Below are positions 1 to 10,288 of a DNA stretch of 64,000 nucleotides, piece by piece. Under the pieces are notes generated by a model that saw only the letters and a list, made by a program, of their open reading frames with translations, had not been told where the DNA came from and did no database searches. Each line of letters opens with the position of its first letter. The first letter of the stretch is position 1. A program made the position numbers and the translations under genes. The DNA lies in contig NC_014394.1 in the NCBI RefSeq assembly GCF_000145255.1, positions 186,001 to 250,000 on the forward strand, given 5' to 3'. Source of the stretch: Gallionella capsiferriformans ES-2. GTDB lineage: Bacteria > Pseudomonadota > Gammaproteobacteria > Burkholderiales > Gallionellaceae.

Positions 1-420
<420 letters not shown>

Positions 421-423
421 GAA

Positions 424-521
424 CGAGGATCTCGGATTCAGGATTGAGGTAAGTCAAAATCAGCTCACTGTTTTAACTCCGCGCTCAATCCTCGAATTCT
501 CGCTATCCTCTCCTCAATCCT
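424..521. repeat. Nested inverted repeats between convergent genes
   Basis: AGGATTGAG at 440-448 can pair with CTCAATCCT at 484-492, and AGGATTGAGG at 440-449 can pair alternatively with CCTCAATCCT at 512-521. The wider arms 424-449 and 482-510 are also imperfect inverted copies. The last copy overlaps the stop codon of the minus-strand gene. It may act as a bidirectional termination or mRNA-end structure between hemB and that gene, or be a member of a dispersed repeat family; neither can be decided here. Confidence 0.5.
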
Positions 522-1107
522 GCCTCTCTAGCATCTTAGTTAACGCAGCGATATCTGCATGCGTTTCAGGATGACGGGCGCCGCTGTGACGGGCATTTTC
601 GGGCAGTACGACGATATGAATTTGTGTACCTGACTCGCCCGTTAGGGTATAGCTCGGTACGGTGCTTTCCGTACCGCCGAGTTTTAATCTCCATTCCCCG
701 TCTTCAAAATCCAGCTTCGTTTTAAGCAGGAACAGCAGCACCGCCTTGGCATCGTCAGAAAAAAGCATCAGATTAATGTCCGAATTTTCACCCGCGGCAC
801 CGTTCAATACGGAACCTGTCAGATACGGATTAAAAACTGAGAACAGATGCATGCAATCCAAGGCTTCGCGGCGCAATCGTTGCAACACATCCGGATGGCT
901 GTCACTTTGATACAGTGCGCGGTAGCTTTGCAAGGCATCCAGTATCTGCTTGTTGCTGGGAAGGTGGCGCGTGTCGGTAGCGCCAAGCTGGCGTGCTGCT
1001 TTGTGTTTGGCCGAAGCAAAATCAGCAGCACCCGCTTCCGCAATCAGCTTGGCCGCCTGATGCGCTAATTGCTCGCGCATCAGGTCCCGTTTAGAAGAAT
1101 GTGGCAT
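514..1107 (-). CDS. Nucleotidyltransferase-like conserved hypothetical protein
   Basis: 197 residues, no signal peptide, cytoplasmic. Residues of about 98-115 read YLTGSVLNGAAGENSDINL; a G-S motif followed by spaced acidic residues recalls the nucleotidyltransferase fold (GS...DxD), and the flanking charged helical N-terminus fits a substrate-binding part. I do not know a proven reaction. It lies immediately downstream of mrcA on the same strand (12 bp gap), so it is probably co-transcribed with it. Start chosen at the ATG that follows the mrcA stop. The last codons lie in an inverted repeat. Confidence 0.6.
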   Translation of the reverse strand: MPHSSKRDLMREQLAHQAAKLIAEAGAADFASAKHKAARQLGATDTRHLPSNKQILDALQSYRALYQSDSHPDVLQRLRREALDCMHLFSVFNPYLTGSVLNGAAGENSDINLMLFSDDAKAVLLFLLKTKLDFEDGEWRLKLGGTESTVPSYTLTGESGTQIHIVVLPENARHSGARHPETHADIAALTKMLERQD

Positions 1108-1119
1108 GGGGGTGTCGAC

Positions 1120-3444
1120 CTAAAGCAACTGGTCCTTGATAGCCTCTGCGGGTTTATCGCCATCAGGGATGACCGGTGAGCCTTGACCGCCCGGGACATT
1201 TTCCTGATAAAAATATTCCACTCTGGCGCCATTTTCATCACGATGACCGCTTTCATTGATGCGGGCGGCAACCATGTTCTCAGGCATGCTGTATTCGGCT
1301 TGTGGAACGTTTTTAAGCACCTTTTCCATATAGTTGATCCAGATAGGCAGTGCTGCTCCGCCGCCGGTTTCCTTATCGCCTAAGCTGCGCGGCTGATCGA
1401 AGCCCATCCATGCGATACCGACCACAGTCGGTTGAAAACCGCAAAACCAAGCATCGATGGAATCGCTGGTGGTGCCGGTCTTCCCTGCCAGATCCTGACG
1501 GCCAAGCTGCATCGCGCGGATGGCTGTACCGTGCTTGACCACATCCTGCATCATGTTGACCATCGTGAAGGCATTGCGCACATCGATGACGGGCTCTGCA
1601 TTTACATTAGCCACGGTCGGCATGGCTTGACTGAGTTTTCGGCCTTGAGCATCCTCAATGCGTTGAATGAAATACGGGTAGACGCGGAAGCCGCCATTGG
1701 CAAACACCGAATATCCGGTCAGCATTTGCAATGGAGTCACCGAACCTGCGCCAAGCGCCATCGTCAGGTAAGGGGGGTGCTTTGCTGCATCTAGGCCGAA
1801 TTTAGTGATGTAATCTTGAGCGTAGCGGGGCGTGATGGATTGCAATATCCGTATCGAAACCATGTTTTTAGATTTAATGAGTGCCTGACGCATGCGCATA
1901 GGGCCTTCAAACTTGCCGTCATAGTTCTTGGGTTGCCAAGGTTCGCTACCCGTTTGATCGGAGCCAAACGTAAGCGGGCCGTCATTGATCAGTGTCGCCG
2001 GGGTGAAGCCCTTTTCCAGTGCCGCTGAATAGATGAACGGCTTGAAACTCGAGCCGGGTTGACGCCATGCCTGAGTGATGTGGTTGAACTGATTATGGTT
2101 GAAATCAAATCCGCCAACCAGCGCGTAAATGGCGCCATCGACTGGGTTGCCTGAAACAAAGGCGGATTCAACTTGCGGTAACTGGCTGATTTGCCATGTC
2201 CCCTGATCGGTCTTTTGCACGCGGATGATGGAGCCGGGCACGATACGCTGATTTAATGCAACTTTGTCGGTTAATGCGCGCTGTGCAAAGCGCAAAGCCT
2301 CTCCGCTGATGCTAATGTGCTCGCCGCCTTTACAATAGGCCTGAATTTGAGTGGCGGAAGTGGCCAGCACGATCGCAGGCAACAAGTCATCATTGTCGGT
2401 GGTCTCTTGCAGCGCTTCCTCGAAAGCCTCTTCCCCATGGTTTTGCTGTAAGTCGGTGTACCCTTCAGGGCCGCGGTAGCCGTGGCGTCTGTCGTATTCG
2501 AGAACGCCACGCCGAACCGCCTGGTATGCCGCCAACTGATCCTGTGACCGTATTGTGGTGTAAACCTTGAACCCCTCTGTGTAGGTCGCCTCCTGATATT
2601 TCTGGTATACCGCCTGACGCACCATCTCGGTCAGATAATCGGATTTAACTGAAAATTCCTGATTGCCGTGTTTCGTGGACAGAGGCTGGTTTTGTGCGAT
2701 TTTGAATTGCTCATCGTTGATGAAGTGCAGTTCATGCATGCGTCTTAATACATACATCTGGCGAAGTTTAGCGCGCTTCGGGTTGACGACCGGATTGTAA
2801 CTCGATGGCGCTTTGGGCAGGCCTGCCAGCATGGCGGCCTCGGCAATCGAGATCTGGTTTAGCGGTTTGCCAAAGTAAATTTGCGCGGCGGCTGCAAAAC
2901 CGTAAGAGCGCTGGCCGAGATAAATTTGATTGATATACAGCTGAAAAATATCGTCCTTAGATAAGTAGTGTTCGATTTTGAAGGCCAGCAACATTTCGTT
3001 GAATTTACGCGTAAACGTTTTTTCCTTAGACAGAAAAAAATTACGGGCAACTTGCATCGTGATGGTGCTCGCGCCCTGTTTTGATCCGCCTGCCGTAAAG
3101 TTGGAGAGGGCTGCACGCATGACGCCCATGTAGTCAACGCCGCCGTGTTGATAAAATCGATCGTCCTCGGCGGCCAAAATCGCTTTTTTCATTGCGTCCG
3201 GCACGTCGGCAATTTTGACCAGCGCGCGGCGTTCTTCGCCGAATTCGCCCAGCAGCGTGCCTTCGGCGCTATAAATGCGCAGGGGAACTTTAGGGTGATA
3301 ATCGGTCAGCACTTCTAAAGAAGGCAGGCTGGGGTAGGTCAGCATGACGGCCATGCCGAGCAGCAGCACCGGCAGTGACAACAGGGTGAGCAGAACGATA
3401 ACGGGGAGCAGCCAGCGGCGTGTAGTCATTGAATAGTTGTTCAA
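1120..3444 (-). CDS. mrcA: Penicillin-binding protein 1A, bifunctional glycosyltransferase/transpeptidase
   Basis: Inner-membrane enzyme that polymerises lipid II and cross-links peptidoglycan. 774 residues, close to the usual length. One N-terminal membrane segment lies at about residues 12-34, followed by the GT51 domain with the catalytic-Glu motif EDDRFYQHGGVDYMG near residue 91. The transpeptidase domain carries the serine motif QPGSSFKPF near 462, SKN near 525 and AGKTGTT near 653, so all catalytic motifs are intact. An OB-like insertion sits between the two domains as in other PBP1A proteins. It is divergent from pilM, the common proteobacterial arrangement (mrcA-pilMNOPQ). Confidence 0.97.
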   Translation of the reverse strand: MNNYSMTTRRWLLPVIVLLTLLSLPVLLLGMAVMLTYPSLPSLEVLTDYHPKVPLRIYSAEGTLLGEFGEERRALVKIADVPDAMKKAILAAEDDRFYQHGGVDYMGVMRAALSNFTAGGSKQGASTITMQVARNFFLSKEKTFTRKFNEMLLAFKIEHYLSKDDIFQLYINQIYLGQRSYGFAAAAQIYFGKPLNQISIAEAAMLAGLPKAPSSYNPVVNPKRAKLRQMYVLRRMHELHFINDEQFKIAQNQPLSTKHGNQEFSVKSDYLTEMVRQAVYQKYQEATYTEGFKVYTTIRSQDQLAAYQAVRRGVLEYDRRHGYRGPEGYTDLQQNHGEEAFEEALQETTDNDDLLPAIVLATSATQIQAYCKGGEHISISGEALRFAQRALTDKVALNQRIVPGSIIRVQKTDQGTWQISQLPQVESAFVSGNPVDGAIYALVGGFDFNHNQFNHITQAWRQPGSSFKPFIYSAALEKGFTPATLINDGPLTFGSDQTGSEPWQPKNYDGKFEGPMRMRQALIKSKNMVSIRILQSITPRYAQDYITKFGLDAAKHPPYLTMALGAGSVTPLQMLTGYSVFANGGFRVYPYFIQRIEDAQGRKLSQAMPTVANVNAEPVIDVRNAFTMVNMMQDVVKHGTAIRAMQLGRQDLAGKTGTTSDSIDAWFCGFQPTVVGIAWMGFDQPRSLGDKETGGGAALPIWINYMEKVLKNVPQAEYSMPENMVAARINESGHRDENGARVEYFYQENVPGGQGSPVIPDGDKPAEAIKDQLL

Positions 3445-3481
3445 GAATAATTAATAATGGTATTGTTCAACCGACGCGTCG

Positions 3482-3510
3482 ATTATACGAGATAAATGCA
3501 GCTGCAAAAA
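3482..3510 (-). promoter_or_regulatory. Candidate mrcA promoter
   Basis: On the minus strand a perfect -10 TATAAT (3482-3487) lies 38 bp upstream of the mrcA start. The -35 region 17 bp away (3505-3510, TTTTTG) is a poor match. The 5' UTR contains the palindrome CGACGCGTCG (3472-3481). Confidence 0.45.
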
Positions 3511-3514
3511 CGCC

Positions 3515-3543
3515 TTTACAGTGTCGATACTTGTTGCTAGGAT
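3515..3543 (+). promoter_or_regulatory. Candidate pilM operon promoter
   Basis: TTTACA (3515-3520), 17 bp spacer, TAGGAT (3538-3543): a fair sigma-70 match 36 bp before the pilM ATG, in the divergent mrcA/pilM interval. It would drive pilMNOPQ. Confidence 0.5.
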
Positions 3544-3579
3544 TTCAACCACTTTATACGGAAAAGCTCCGAACGGCCT

Positions 3580-4683
3580 ATGCCTAAAGTAAATTTTGAT
3601 TTTTTTGTGGACTTTATTCAGTCCAAAGCGCCACCTTTAATCGGGGTAGATATTAGTTCGTCTTCGGTTAAATTAGTTGAATTAAGCCAGGCGCCTAACA
3701 ATGGCGGCTACGTGGTGGAACGCTACGTCATTGAAACTTTGCCGAAAGACGCTTTTTTCGACGGCAATATCAATAACCTGGATGCCTTGGCCGATGCGCT
3801 GCAGCGCGCGTGGAAGCGTTTGGGCACAAAAATTAAAAATATCAGCGTGGCGCTACCCGCCTCTGCGGTGATCACTAAAAAAATCCTCTTGCCAGCCGGT
3901 ATGCGCGACGAAGATCTTGAGTTTCAAGTCGAATCCGAAGCTAACCAATATATACCTTTTGCATTGGATGAGGTGAATCTGGATTTTCAGGTGCTGGGAC
4001 CTGCGCCCGGAAATGCCGATGAAGTCGAGGTGCTGCTGGCCGCTTCGCGTAAAGCCAATGTTGAAGACCGGGTAGCCGCCGCACAAGCCGCCGGCCTTAA
4101 GGTGTCCGTGGTCGACGTGGAACCCTATGCGGCAGAGGCGGCTTTTTCGCAGATACGCGCGCAGTTGCCCGACAATGCAGACGATAAATGCGTTGCGTTG
4201 ATCGACATCGGGGCGACCGTGATGAATGTCAATGTCTTGCGCAATGGTCAGTCTATCTATACGCGCGATCAGCAAATTGGCGGTGAGCAATTGACCCTGC
4301 AAATTCAGAACGCTTTCGGTATGACCGCAGAGCAGGCGGAAGTTGCCAAGCGCAGCGGCGATTTGCCGGCAAATTATGACAGCGAAGTGCTCTCGCCTTT
4401 CCGCGAAAATCTGGTGATGGAAATCGCCCGCGCGTTGCAGTTTTTCTTTACCTCGTCGCAGCATTACAACGAGATCGACTATATCGTGCTGGCCGGCGGC
4501 TGCGCCGTATTGCCCGGACTCGACGATGCGGTTGCCACGCGCACTCAGGTGAGTACGATGGTGGCCAACCCGTTCGCACTCATGACATTGTCAGGAAAAA
4601 TCAAGAACCGCCAGTTGCAAGCCGATGCGCCTGCGTTGATTGTCGCCTGCGGTCTGGCTATGCGGAGGTTTGATCCATCATGA
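3580..4683 (+). CDS. pilM: Type IV pilus inner-membrane assembly protein PilM
   Basis: Actin-like cytoplasmic protein that binds ATP and the N-terminal tail of PilN in the pilus alignment complex. 367 residues. The first phosphate-binding segment is IGVDISSSSVKLVEL (about 21-36); the second nucleotide-binding region is VALIDIGATVMNVNVL (about 206-221), with a C-terminal adenosine motif VLAGGCAVLPGL near residue 306. First gene of pilMNOPQ; its end overlaps the pilN start by 4 bp, indicating translational coupling. Confidence 0.97.
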   Translation: MPKVNFDFFVDFIQSKAPPLIGVDISSSSVKLVELSQAPNNGGYVVERYVIETLPKDAFFDGNINNLDALADALQRAWKRLGTKIKNISVALPASAVITKKILLPAGMRDEDLEFQVESEANQYIPFALDEVNLDFQVLGPAPGNADEVEVLLAASRKANVEDRVAAAQAAGLKVSVVDVEPYAAEAAFSQIRAQLPDNADDKCVALIDIGATVMNVNVLRNGQSIYTRDQQIGGEQLTLQIQNAFGMTAEQAEVAKRSGDLPANYDSEVLSPFRENLVMEIARALQFFFTSSQHYNEIDYIVLAGGCAVLPGLDDAVATRTQVSTMVANPFALMTLSGKIKNRQLQADAPALIVACGLAMRRFDPS

Positions 4684-5270
4684 TACGCATCAATTTATTG
4701 CCGCACCGAGAGGAAAAACGGCGTATCAAGCAAGTACAGTTCATTACGCTGGGGGTGTTGTCCTTTGTGTTGGGGCTTGTGGTCTGGGGTGTTGTGCATG
4801 CCGTGATCAGTGCGCAAATAGGTTATCAGGAACGCCGCAATGATTATCTGAAACAGGAAACTTTGATTTTGGATAAGCAGATAGCGGAAATCCGCAAATT
4901 GCGCGAACAGACCCGGTCTTTGCTGGAACGTAAGGATGCGGTCGAAAAATTGCAAAGTGACCGCTCGAATGTGGTCCATCTGCTGGATCAAATGCTGCGC
5001 ATTCTGCCTGACGGCGTGTATATCAAGTCGATTAAACAAACCGGGGACGCGATTAATCTAGTCGGTTTTGCACAATCGAATGCGCGCGTCTCTACTTTGA
5101 TGAGAGCTATCGAGGATTCCCCTTGGCTGGAATCGCCGGCATTGGTGGAAATACATGCCTCCAGCGCGAACGGGGCGAGAGTCAGCGAGTTTACCCTGAC
5201 TTTCAGGTTGACCAAGTTGCCGGGTGCTGAAGCGGCGAAGTCGGCCGAAGGAAGGAATCAGGTGCAATGA
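4680..5270 (+). CDS. pilN: Type IV pilus assembly protein PilN
   Basis: Bitopic inner-membrane protein linking cytoplasmic PilM to periplasmic PilO. 196 residues. The PilM-binding motif INLLPHREEKRR is at residues 3-14, a membrane segment lies at about 22-44, and a coiled coil (about 50-95) leads to a ferredoxin-like periplasmic domain. ATG overlaps the pilM stop, and the gene end overlaps pilO by 4 bp. The length is normal for the family. Confidence 0.96.
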   Translation: MIRINLLPHREEKRRIKQVQFITLGVLSFVLGLVVWGVVHAVISAQIGYQERRNDYLKQETLILDKQIAEIRKLREQTRSLLERKDAVEKLQSDRSNVVHLLDQMLRILPDGVYIKSIKQTGDAINLVGFAQSNARVSTLMRAIEDSPWLESPALVEIHASSANGARVSEFTLTFRLTKLPGAEAAKSAEGRNQVQ

Positions 5271-5893
5271 TGAATCTGGAAGAACTGAAGAATCTCAATC
5301 CTAAAACGCCGGGTGCGTGGCCTTGGTCTGCGAAAATACTGAGTTTCGTGATGATGTTTGTCGCGGTTGTCATTGCCGGTGCGCTGCTCGACTGGCAGGA
5401 GCAATGGGATAGTCTGAATGCGGCTAAAGCTCAGGAAGAGACGCTCAAAGAGACTTTTTTATCCAAAAAACGTCAGGCGGTGAATCTCGATCTGATCAAG
5501 AAGCAGTTGCTGGAAACTCAGGAGTCCTTTGGCGCTTTGCTCAAGCAATTGCCGAACAAGTCAGAAATGGATGCGTTGTTGACGGATATCAATCAGGCGG
5601 GCTTAGGGCGCGGTTTGCAGTTCGAATTGTTCCGTCCGGGCCCTGAAAGTATTCAGGGGTCGTTTGCCGAACAGCCGATTTCCATCAAAGTGACCGGCAG
5701 CTACGATGATCTGGGCAAGTTTTCCAGCGATATTTCGATGTTGCCGCGTATTGTGACGCTGAATGAAATTGCGATTACGCCCAATGCAGGGATATTGACG
5801 ATGGATGCTATCGCCAAGACCTTCCGATATCTGGATGATGAGGAGCTCGCATCCCAGAAAAAAGCGAACAAGCCTGCGGGAGGTGGTAAATGA
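5267..5893 (+). CDS. pilO: Type IV pilus assembly protein PilO
   Basis: Inner-membrane partner of PilN; the heterodimer controls pilus dynamics. 208 residues: short cytoplasmic tail, one membrane segment at about 22-43, a coiled coil at about 50-100 and a periplasmic ferredoxin-like fold. Two tandem ATG codons occur at the start (5267 and 5270), and the first overlaps the pilN stop. The end overlaps pilP. Confidence 0.95.
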   Translation: MMNLEELKNLNPKTPGAWPWSAKILSFVMMFVAVVIAGALLDWQEQWDSLNAAKAQEETLKETFLSKKRQAVNLDLIKKQLLETQESFGALLKQLPNKSEMDALLTDINQAGLGRGLQFELFRPGPESIQGSFAEQPISIKVTGSYDDLGKFSSDISMLPRIVTLNEIAITPNAGILTMDAIAKTFRYLDDEELASQKKANKPAGGGK

Positions 5894-6405
5894 AGCTAAT
5901 TTCCGTTGTGTTAGCCAGCCTGCTGTTAACAGGCTGTGTCGGCGAGGAGTTCAGCGATCTGCGTGAATTTGTTAAAAATTCAGGCAACGATCTGCGCGGA
6001 AAAATTCCGCCACCGCCGGTCGTCAAAATTTTTGAGCCTTATGCGTATGTGAACGATACGAATCTGGCCGATCCGTTCAAGCCTCGTAAACCCGAGGAAA
6101 ATCTCGGCGATAAGCGCGGGGAGAATGAACCCGATCGCAATCGTCCGAAAGAGGCGCTGGAAGAGTTTTCGCTGGAAAGCCTCAAAATGGTGGGTTATGT
6201 TCTGAAGGCTAAAGTCGGGCATGCGGTGATCCGTGCGCCTGACAAAAAACTTTATCAGGTCAAGGTGGGAAATTACATCGGTATGAATTTCGGTCTGATT
6301 AAGAAGCTAACCGATACCGAAATTACGATTAAAGAAGTGGTGCAGGATAGCACCGGCGACTGGTCTGAGCGCACCAGCAGTCTGCAATTGGTTGATAAGG
6401 AGTAG
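5890..6405 (+). CDS. pilP: Type IV pilus assembly lipoprotein PilP
   Basis: Inner-membrane lipoprotein that connects PilN/PilO to the PilQ secretin. 171 residues with a lipobox LLTGC, so Cys16 is the predicted lipidated residue. A disordered charged linker (about 45-95) precedes the C-terminal beta domain, which contains MVGYVLKAKVGHAVIRAP. Overlaps pilO by 4 bp and ends 3 bp before pilQ. Confidence 0.95.
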   Translation: MKLISVVLASLLLTGCVGEEFSDLREFVKNSGNDLRGKIPPPPVVKIFEPYAYVNDTNLADPFKPRKPEENLGDKRGENEPDRNRPKEALEEFSLESLKMVGYVLKAKVGHAVIRAPDKKLYQVKVGNYIGMNFGLIKKLTDTEITIKEVVQDSTGDWSERTSSLQLVDKE

Positions 6406-6408
6406 GGC

Positions 6409-8526
6409 ATGGACATGACGAGAAAAATAGCCGTGATTGCTGCAAAGGCCGCGATAGTGAGTTTGCTGATGATGTTTGGTCAGGCGGCTCAGGCGCAGAA
6501 TAAAATAACCGCGCTGAGTGTGTCGGAGGCAGGGCCCGGGCTGACAGTGATCAAGGTTGAGATGGCAGAAGCCCTGAGCAATCCGCCTGCCGGATTTACC
6601 ATCAATGTCCCTCCCCGTATTGCGCTTGATTTTCCTAATACCGAAAATGCGTTGGGCCGCTCGGCTCAGGATTTTTCCGCAGGAGATTTGCGTAGCGCCA
6701 ACATTGTTCAGGCAGGTTCGCGCACGCGTCTCGTGATTAATCTCAACCAGATGCTGGGTTATGAAACCCGTACCGATGGCAAAAATATCCTGATTACTTT
6801 GCATGCAAAGCAAGCTGCGCAGGCCGCACCTAGCGCCACGCGGTTCGCCGATGCGCGCCAGACAGCGCAGAAGCATACCGTGAGCGCCGTAGATTTTCGT
6901 CGCGGTAAAAATGGCGAAGGACGGATTCAGGTTGATCTTTCCGATTCAGGCGTTGGCATCGATATTCATCGTCAGGGCAACAAGCTGATCGTTGATTTTA
7001 TGAAAGCGAATCTACCGGGAAAATTGCAACGTAAACTCGACGTCGTTGATTTTGCAACGCCTGTGCAACTGGTCGATACCTTTGCTCAGGGCGACAACAT
7101 CCGTATGGTGATTGAGCCTAAGGGAATCTGGGAGCATGCGGCCTATCAGACGGACAACAAGTTTATTGTCGAAGTGAAGCCTGTTATTGAAGACCCGAAT
7201 AAACTGGTTAAGGGCGTGCAAGCAGGTTATGCGGGCGAAAAACTGACGCTTAATTTCCAGGATATTTCCGTGCGCGAAGCGCTGAATGTGATTGCGGACT
7301 TTACCGAGCTCAATATGGTGATCAGCGATACGGTTGCTGGTAACCTGACATTGCGTTTGAAAGATGTGCCTTGGGATCAGGCGCTCGATATCATTTTGCA
7401 AAGCCGGGGACTTGCGATGCGCAAGAACGGTAATGTGATTCAGGTTGCGCCGATCGGAGAGATTGCCGCATCTGAAAAGAGCGACCTGACCGCCAAGCAG
7501 GATATTTCCGAGTTGGAAGAACTGCGCACGGAAAGTTTTCAACTGGGGTATCAAACGGCGACTGCTGCAGCCGCTTTATTGAACGGCATATCTGCCCCCG
7601 GTGCCACAGCTCAGGGTGCGGCTCCTGCAGCTGCAGTGCCAGTTGCAGGCGCACCAAATCAGGCCGCGTTGGCGCGCATTCTGTCCAAACGCGGCAGTGC
7701 AATGGCGGATGTCCGGACCAATACCTTATTCGTCAAAGACACTCCATCGCGTCTCGAGGAGGTTCGCAAGTTGCTCAAACAGATCGACGTGCCGGTGCGT
7801 CAGGTGATGATAGAAGCCCGTTTTGTCTCCGCGGGCGATTCATTTGCCAGATCGTTGGGCGGTAAGCTGGGTTATGCCAGTCCTGCCAATGCGGCTAACG
7901 GGGGGGCTGCAACAACGGGTGCCATTAACGGCGTGAATGTGAATTTGCCAAATTCGCTTGCCGGTACGGGCGGCGGTTTATTGCTGTCGCTGTTTAATCC
8001 TGCCGCGACTAAAGTGTTGACGCTTGAGTTGAATGCATCGGAAACCGATGGTATTACCAAAAATATCGCCAGCCCTCGCGTGGTGACGGCCGACAAGACT
8101 AAAGCCTCTATCAAGTCGGGTGTCGAGATTCCGTATACGATTGCCGGTACTGTGGGTAGTCCGCCTACCACCGCCTTTAAGACTGCGGCGTTAAGTCTCG
8201 ATGTGACGCCGCGCATTACGCCTGATAACAACATCAACATGACGCTGGTGGCAAGTCAGGATACCGTTGGTGCGTTGTATAGCGGTGTGCCCAGCATCAA
8301 CAGCAAAATGGTGACCACCGAAGTGCTGATTGAAAATGGCGGCACGGTGGTAGTCGGCGGCGTATTTACTCAGGACGTGGCCGATACCGTTAATAAAGTG
8401 CCGCTGCTAGGTGACATTCCCGTGCTGGGCTGGATGTTCAAAAACAAGGTTAAGACCGATGCCAAGAATGAATTGCTGATTTTTATTACCCCTAAAATCA
8501 TGCAAGATTCGATGAACTTGCGCTAA
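6409..8526 (+). CDS. pilQ: Type IV pilus secretin PilQ
   Basis: Outer-membrane multimeric channel through which the pilus passes. 705 residues. Sec signal peptide (1-29, ending QAAQAQ); two AMIN peptidoglycan-binding domains (about 32-130 and 155-255); secretin N-domains from about 268 (KLTLNFQDISVREALNVIA). There is an Ala/Pro/Gly-rich low-complexity stretch at about 392-420. The secretin core starts near 461 (VRQVMIEARFV) and carries the family signature VPLLGDIPVLGWMFK near 663. Last gene of pilMNOPQ, followed by a hairpin terminator. Confidence 0.97.
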   Translation: MDMTRKIAVIAAKAAIVSLLMMFGQAAQAQNKITALSVSEAGPGLTVIKVEMAEALSNPPAGFTINVPPRIALDFPNTENALGRSAQDFSAGDLRSANIVQAGSRTRLVINLNQMLGYETRTDGKNILITLHAKQAAQAAPSATRFADARQTAQKHTVSAVDFRRGKNGEGRIQVDLSDSGVGIDIHRQGNKLIVDFMKANLPGKLQRKLDVVDFATPVQLVDTFAQGDNIRMVIEPKGIWEHAAYQTDNKFIVEVKPVIEDPNKLVKGVQAGYAGEKLTLNFQDISVREALNVIADFTELNMVISDTVAGNLTLRLKDVPWDQALDIILQSRGLAMRKNGNVIQVAPIGEIAASEKSDLTAKQDISELEELRTESFQLGYQTATAAAALLNGISAPGATAQGAAPAAAVPVAGAPNQAALARILSKRGSAMADVRTNTLFVKDTPSRLEEVRKLLKQIDVPVRQVMIEARFVSAGDSFARSLGGKLGYASPANAANGGAATTGAINGVNVNLPNSLAGTGGGLLLSLFNPAATKVLTLELNASETDGITKNIASPRVVTADKTKASIKSGVEIPYTIAGTVGSPPTTAFKTAALSLDVTPRITPDNNINMTLVASQDTVGALYSGVPSINSKMVTTEVLIENGGTVVVGGVFTQDVADTVNKVPLLGDIPVLGWMFKNKVKTDAKNELLIFITPKIMQDSMNLR

Positions 8527-8555
8527 CCGTTATTAACTTAATCTGCACGATCGAG

Positions 8556-8577
8556 GCCCGGCTGAGTCCGGGCTTTT
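8556..8577 (+). terminator. Rho-independent terminator after pilQ
   Basis: GCCCGG (8556-8561), 6-nt loop, CCGGGC (8568-8573) and TTTT. It lies 30 bp after the pilQ stop and just before aroK, so it probably separates or attenuates the two units. Confidence 0.75.
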
Positions 8578-8603
8578 GATTGTTATCGTTTACAATACGC
8601 ACT

Positions 8604-9167
8604 ATGCAAAACAGCCCTACAAATAGCACGCGGAAAATTCAGTCCGGGAATCTGATTCTGGTCGGTATGATGGGGTCGGGAAAAACCACCATGGGGCGGA
8701 TTCTGGCCCGCCATCTGAACAAGGTGTTTGTCGACAGCGATGAAGAAATTCAGTTTCGCACCGGCGTGACGATCCCGCACATTTTTGATGTCGAAGGTGA
8801 ACCGGGGTTTCGTCAGCGTGAAACCGATGCGCTCGCAGCTTTGGTGGTACGAAATGATCTGGTGTTGGCAACCGGCGGCGGCGCGGTACTTGCGCCGGAA
8901 AACCGCGCAATGATGAGCGAAAACGGCATCGTGATTTATCTGAAAGCCAATGTGCATGATTTGTGGCTGCGCACACGCAATGACCGGAATCGCCCGCTGC
9001 TGCAGACGGGGAATGTGCATGCGAAATTGGCCGAACTGTTGCAGCAGCGCAATGCGCTGTATCAGCAGGTCGCGGATATTGTGATGCCTACCGGCCGGCA
9101 GAGCGTGCATGCGCTGATGCTTAAACTGGTCAACGAAATTGAACTCTACCGGAAGAATAATCAATGA
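8604..9167 (+). CDS. aroK: Shikimate kinase
   Basis: Phosphorylates shikimate at the 3-hydroxyl with ATP in aromatic amino acid synthesis. Walker [12 protein letters not shown] is at about residues 21-31. The shikimate-binding DSDEEI, GGG (ATGGGAVL) and the lid arginine RNRPLL are all present. ATG at 8604 (187 residues) is preferred over the in-frame TTG at 8580, which lies next to the pilQ terminator. Overlaps aroB by 4 bp. aroK-aroB downstream of pilQ is a conserved proteobacterial order. Confidence 0.95.
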   Translation: MQNSPTNSTRKIQSGNLILVGMMGSGKTTMGRILARHLNKVFVDSDEEIQFRTGVTIPHIFDVEGEPGFRQRETDALAALVVRNDLVLATGGGAVLAPENRAMMSENGIVIYLKANVHDLWLRTRNDRNRPLLQTGNVHAKLAELLQQRNALYQQVADIVMPTGRQSVHALMLKLVNEIELYRKNNQ

Positions 9168-10288
9168 TGCAAACACTGACAGTTGGATTGAGTGATCGCA
9201 GCTATCCGATCCATATCGGCACCGGTTTGCTGAGTAACGCCGCGCTACTGGCGGCCAGCATTCCAAGAAAACGCGTTGCGATTGTCACGAACACCACCAT
9301 TGCGCCGCTGTACTTAAGCCAGTTGCAAGCGACTTTGCGGGAAATCGGCGTGCAGAGTGTCGAAATTATTTTGCCTGACGGCGAAGTCTATAAAACGGGC
9401 GAGACGCTTAACCTGATCTATGATGGATTGCTCACGCATCGCTGCGAACGCACGACGCCGCTGATCGCGCTGGGTGGCGGGGTCATCGGCGACATGACGG
9501 GATTTGCGGCGGCCAGTTTCTTGCGCGGCGTACCGTTCATTCAGATTCCGACGACCCTGCTGTCTCAGGTCGACTCCTCGGTGGGGGGCAAAACGGGCAT
9601 CAATCACCCGCTGGGTAAAAATATGATCGGTGCGTTTTATCAGCCAAAACTGGTGCTGGCCGATATTTCGACGCTCAATACGCTGTCAGATAAGGAACTG
9701 TCGGCAGGCTTAGCTGAAGTGATTAAGTACGGCCTGATACGCGACCTGCCCTTTCTTGAGTGGCTGGAGCGGAATATTGAAAAGCTGCTGGCACGCGATA
9801 CCGAAGCGCTGCAATATGCCGTGATGCGCAGCTGCCAGAATAAGGCCGAAGTGGTTGCGGCGGACGAGCGTGAAAGCGGCGAGCGCGCCCTGCTGAATTT
9901 GGGGCATACCTTCGGTCATGCGATCGAATCGGGTATGGGCTATGGTAATTGGCTGCATGGTGAAGGGGTCGCGGCAGGCACCATGATGGCAGCCGACTTG
10001 TCGCAGCGCATGGGATGGATCAGCACTGACGATGTGTTGCGCATTCGTGACTTATTTTTGCGCGCTAACTTGCCGGTTGTATCGCCTGATTTAGGCATCG
10101 ATCGCTATCTGGACTATATGGGTTTGGATAAAAAAGTTGAAGGTGGAAAATTGCGTTTTGTGCTGCTGAAACAAGTGGGTGTAGCAGCGTTAGTCAGCGA
10201 TGTGCCGTTAGCCTTATTGCAACAAACGCTCGTTGCCTGTTGCAGCAAGGGTGGCCCGGGGACGAACTGGCTTCACGAGGATAAGTGA
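9164..10288 (+). CDS. aroB: 3-dehydroquinate synthase
   Basis: NAD- and divalent metal-dependent cyclisation of DAHP to 3-dehydroquinate, the second shikimate-pathway step. 374 residues. The nucleotide-binding and active-site regions [11 protein letters not shown] and [17 protein letters not shown] are present, as are the metal-binding Glu of GLAEVIKYG and the histidines of [11 protein letters not shown] and LHGEGVA. Two tandem ATG codons occur at the start. The stop is shared with the start region of dgt. Confidence 0.97.
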   Translation: MMQTLTVGLSDRSYPIHIGTGLLSNAALLAASIPRKRVAIVTNTTIAPLYLSQLQATLREIGVQSVEIILPDGEVYKTGETLNLIYDGLLTHRCERTTPLIALGGGVIGDMTGFAAASFLRGVPFIQIPTTLLSQVDSSVGGKTGINHPLGKNMIGAFYQPKLVLADISTLNTLSDKELSAGLAEVIKYGLIRDLPFLEWLERNIEKLLARDTEALQYAVMRSCQNKAEVVAADERESGERALLNLGHTFGHAIESGMGYGNWLHGEGVAAGTMMAADLSQRMGWISTDDVLRIRDLFLRANLPVVSPDLGIDRYLDYMGLDKKVEGGKLRFVLLKQVGVAALVSDVPLALLQQTLVACCSKGGPGTNWLHEDK

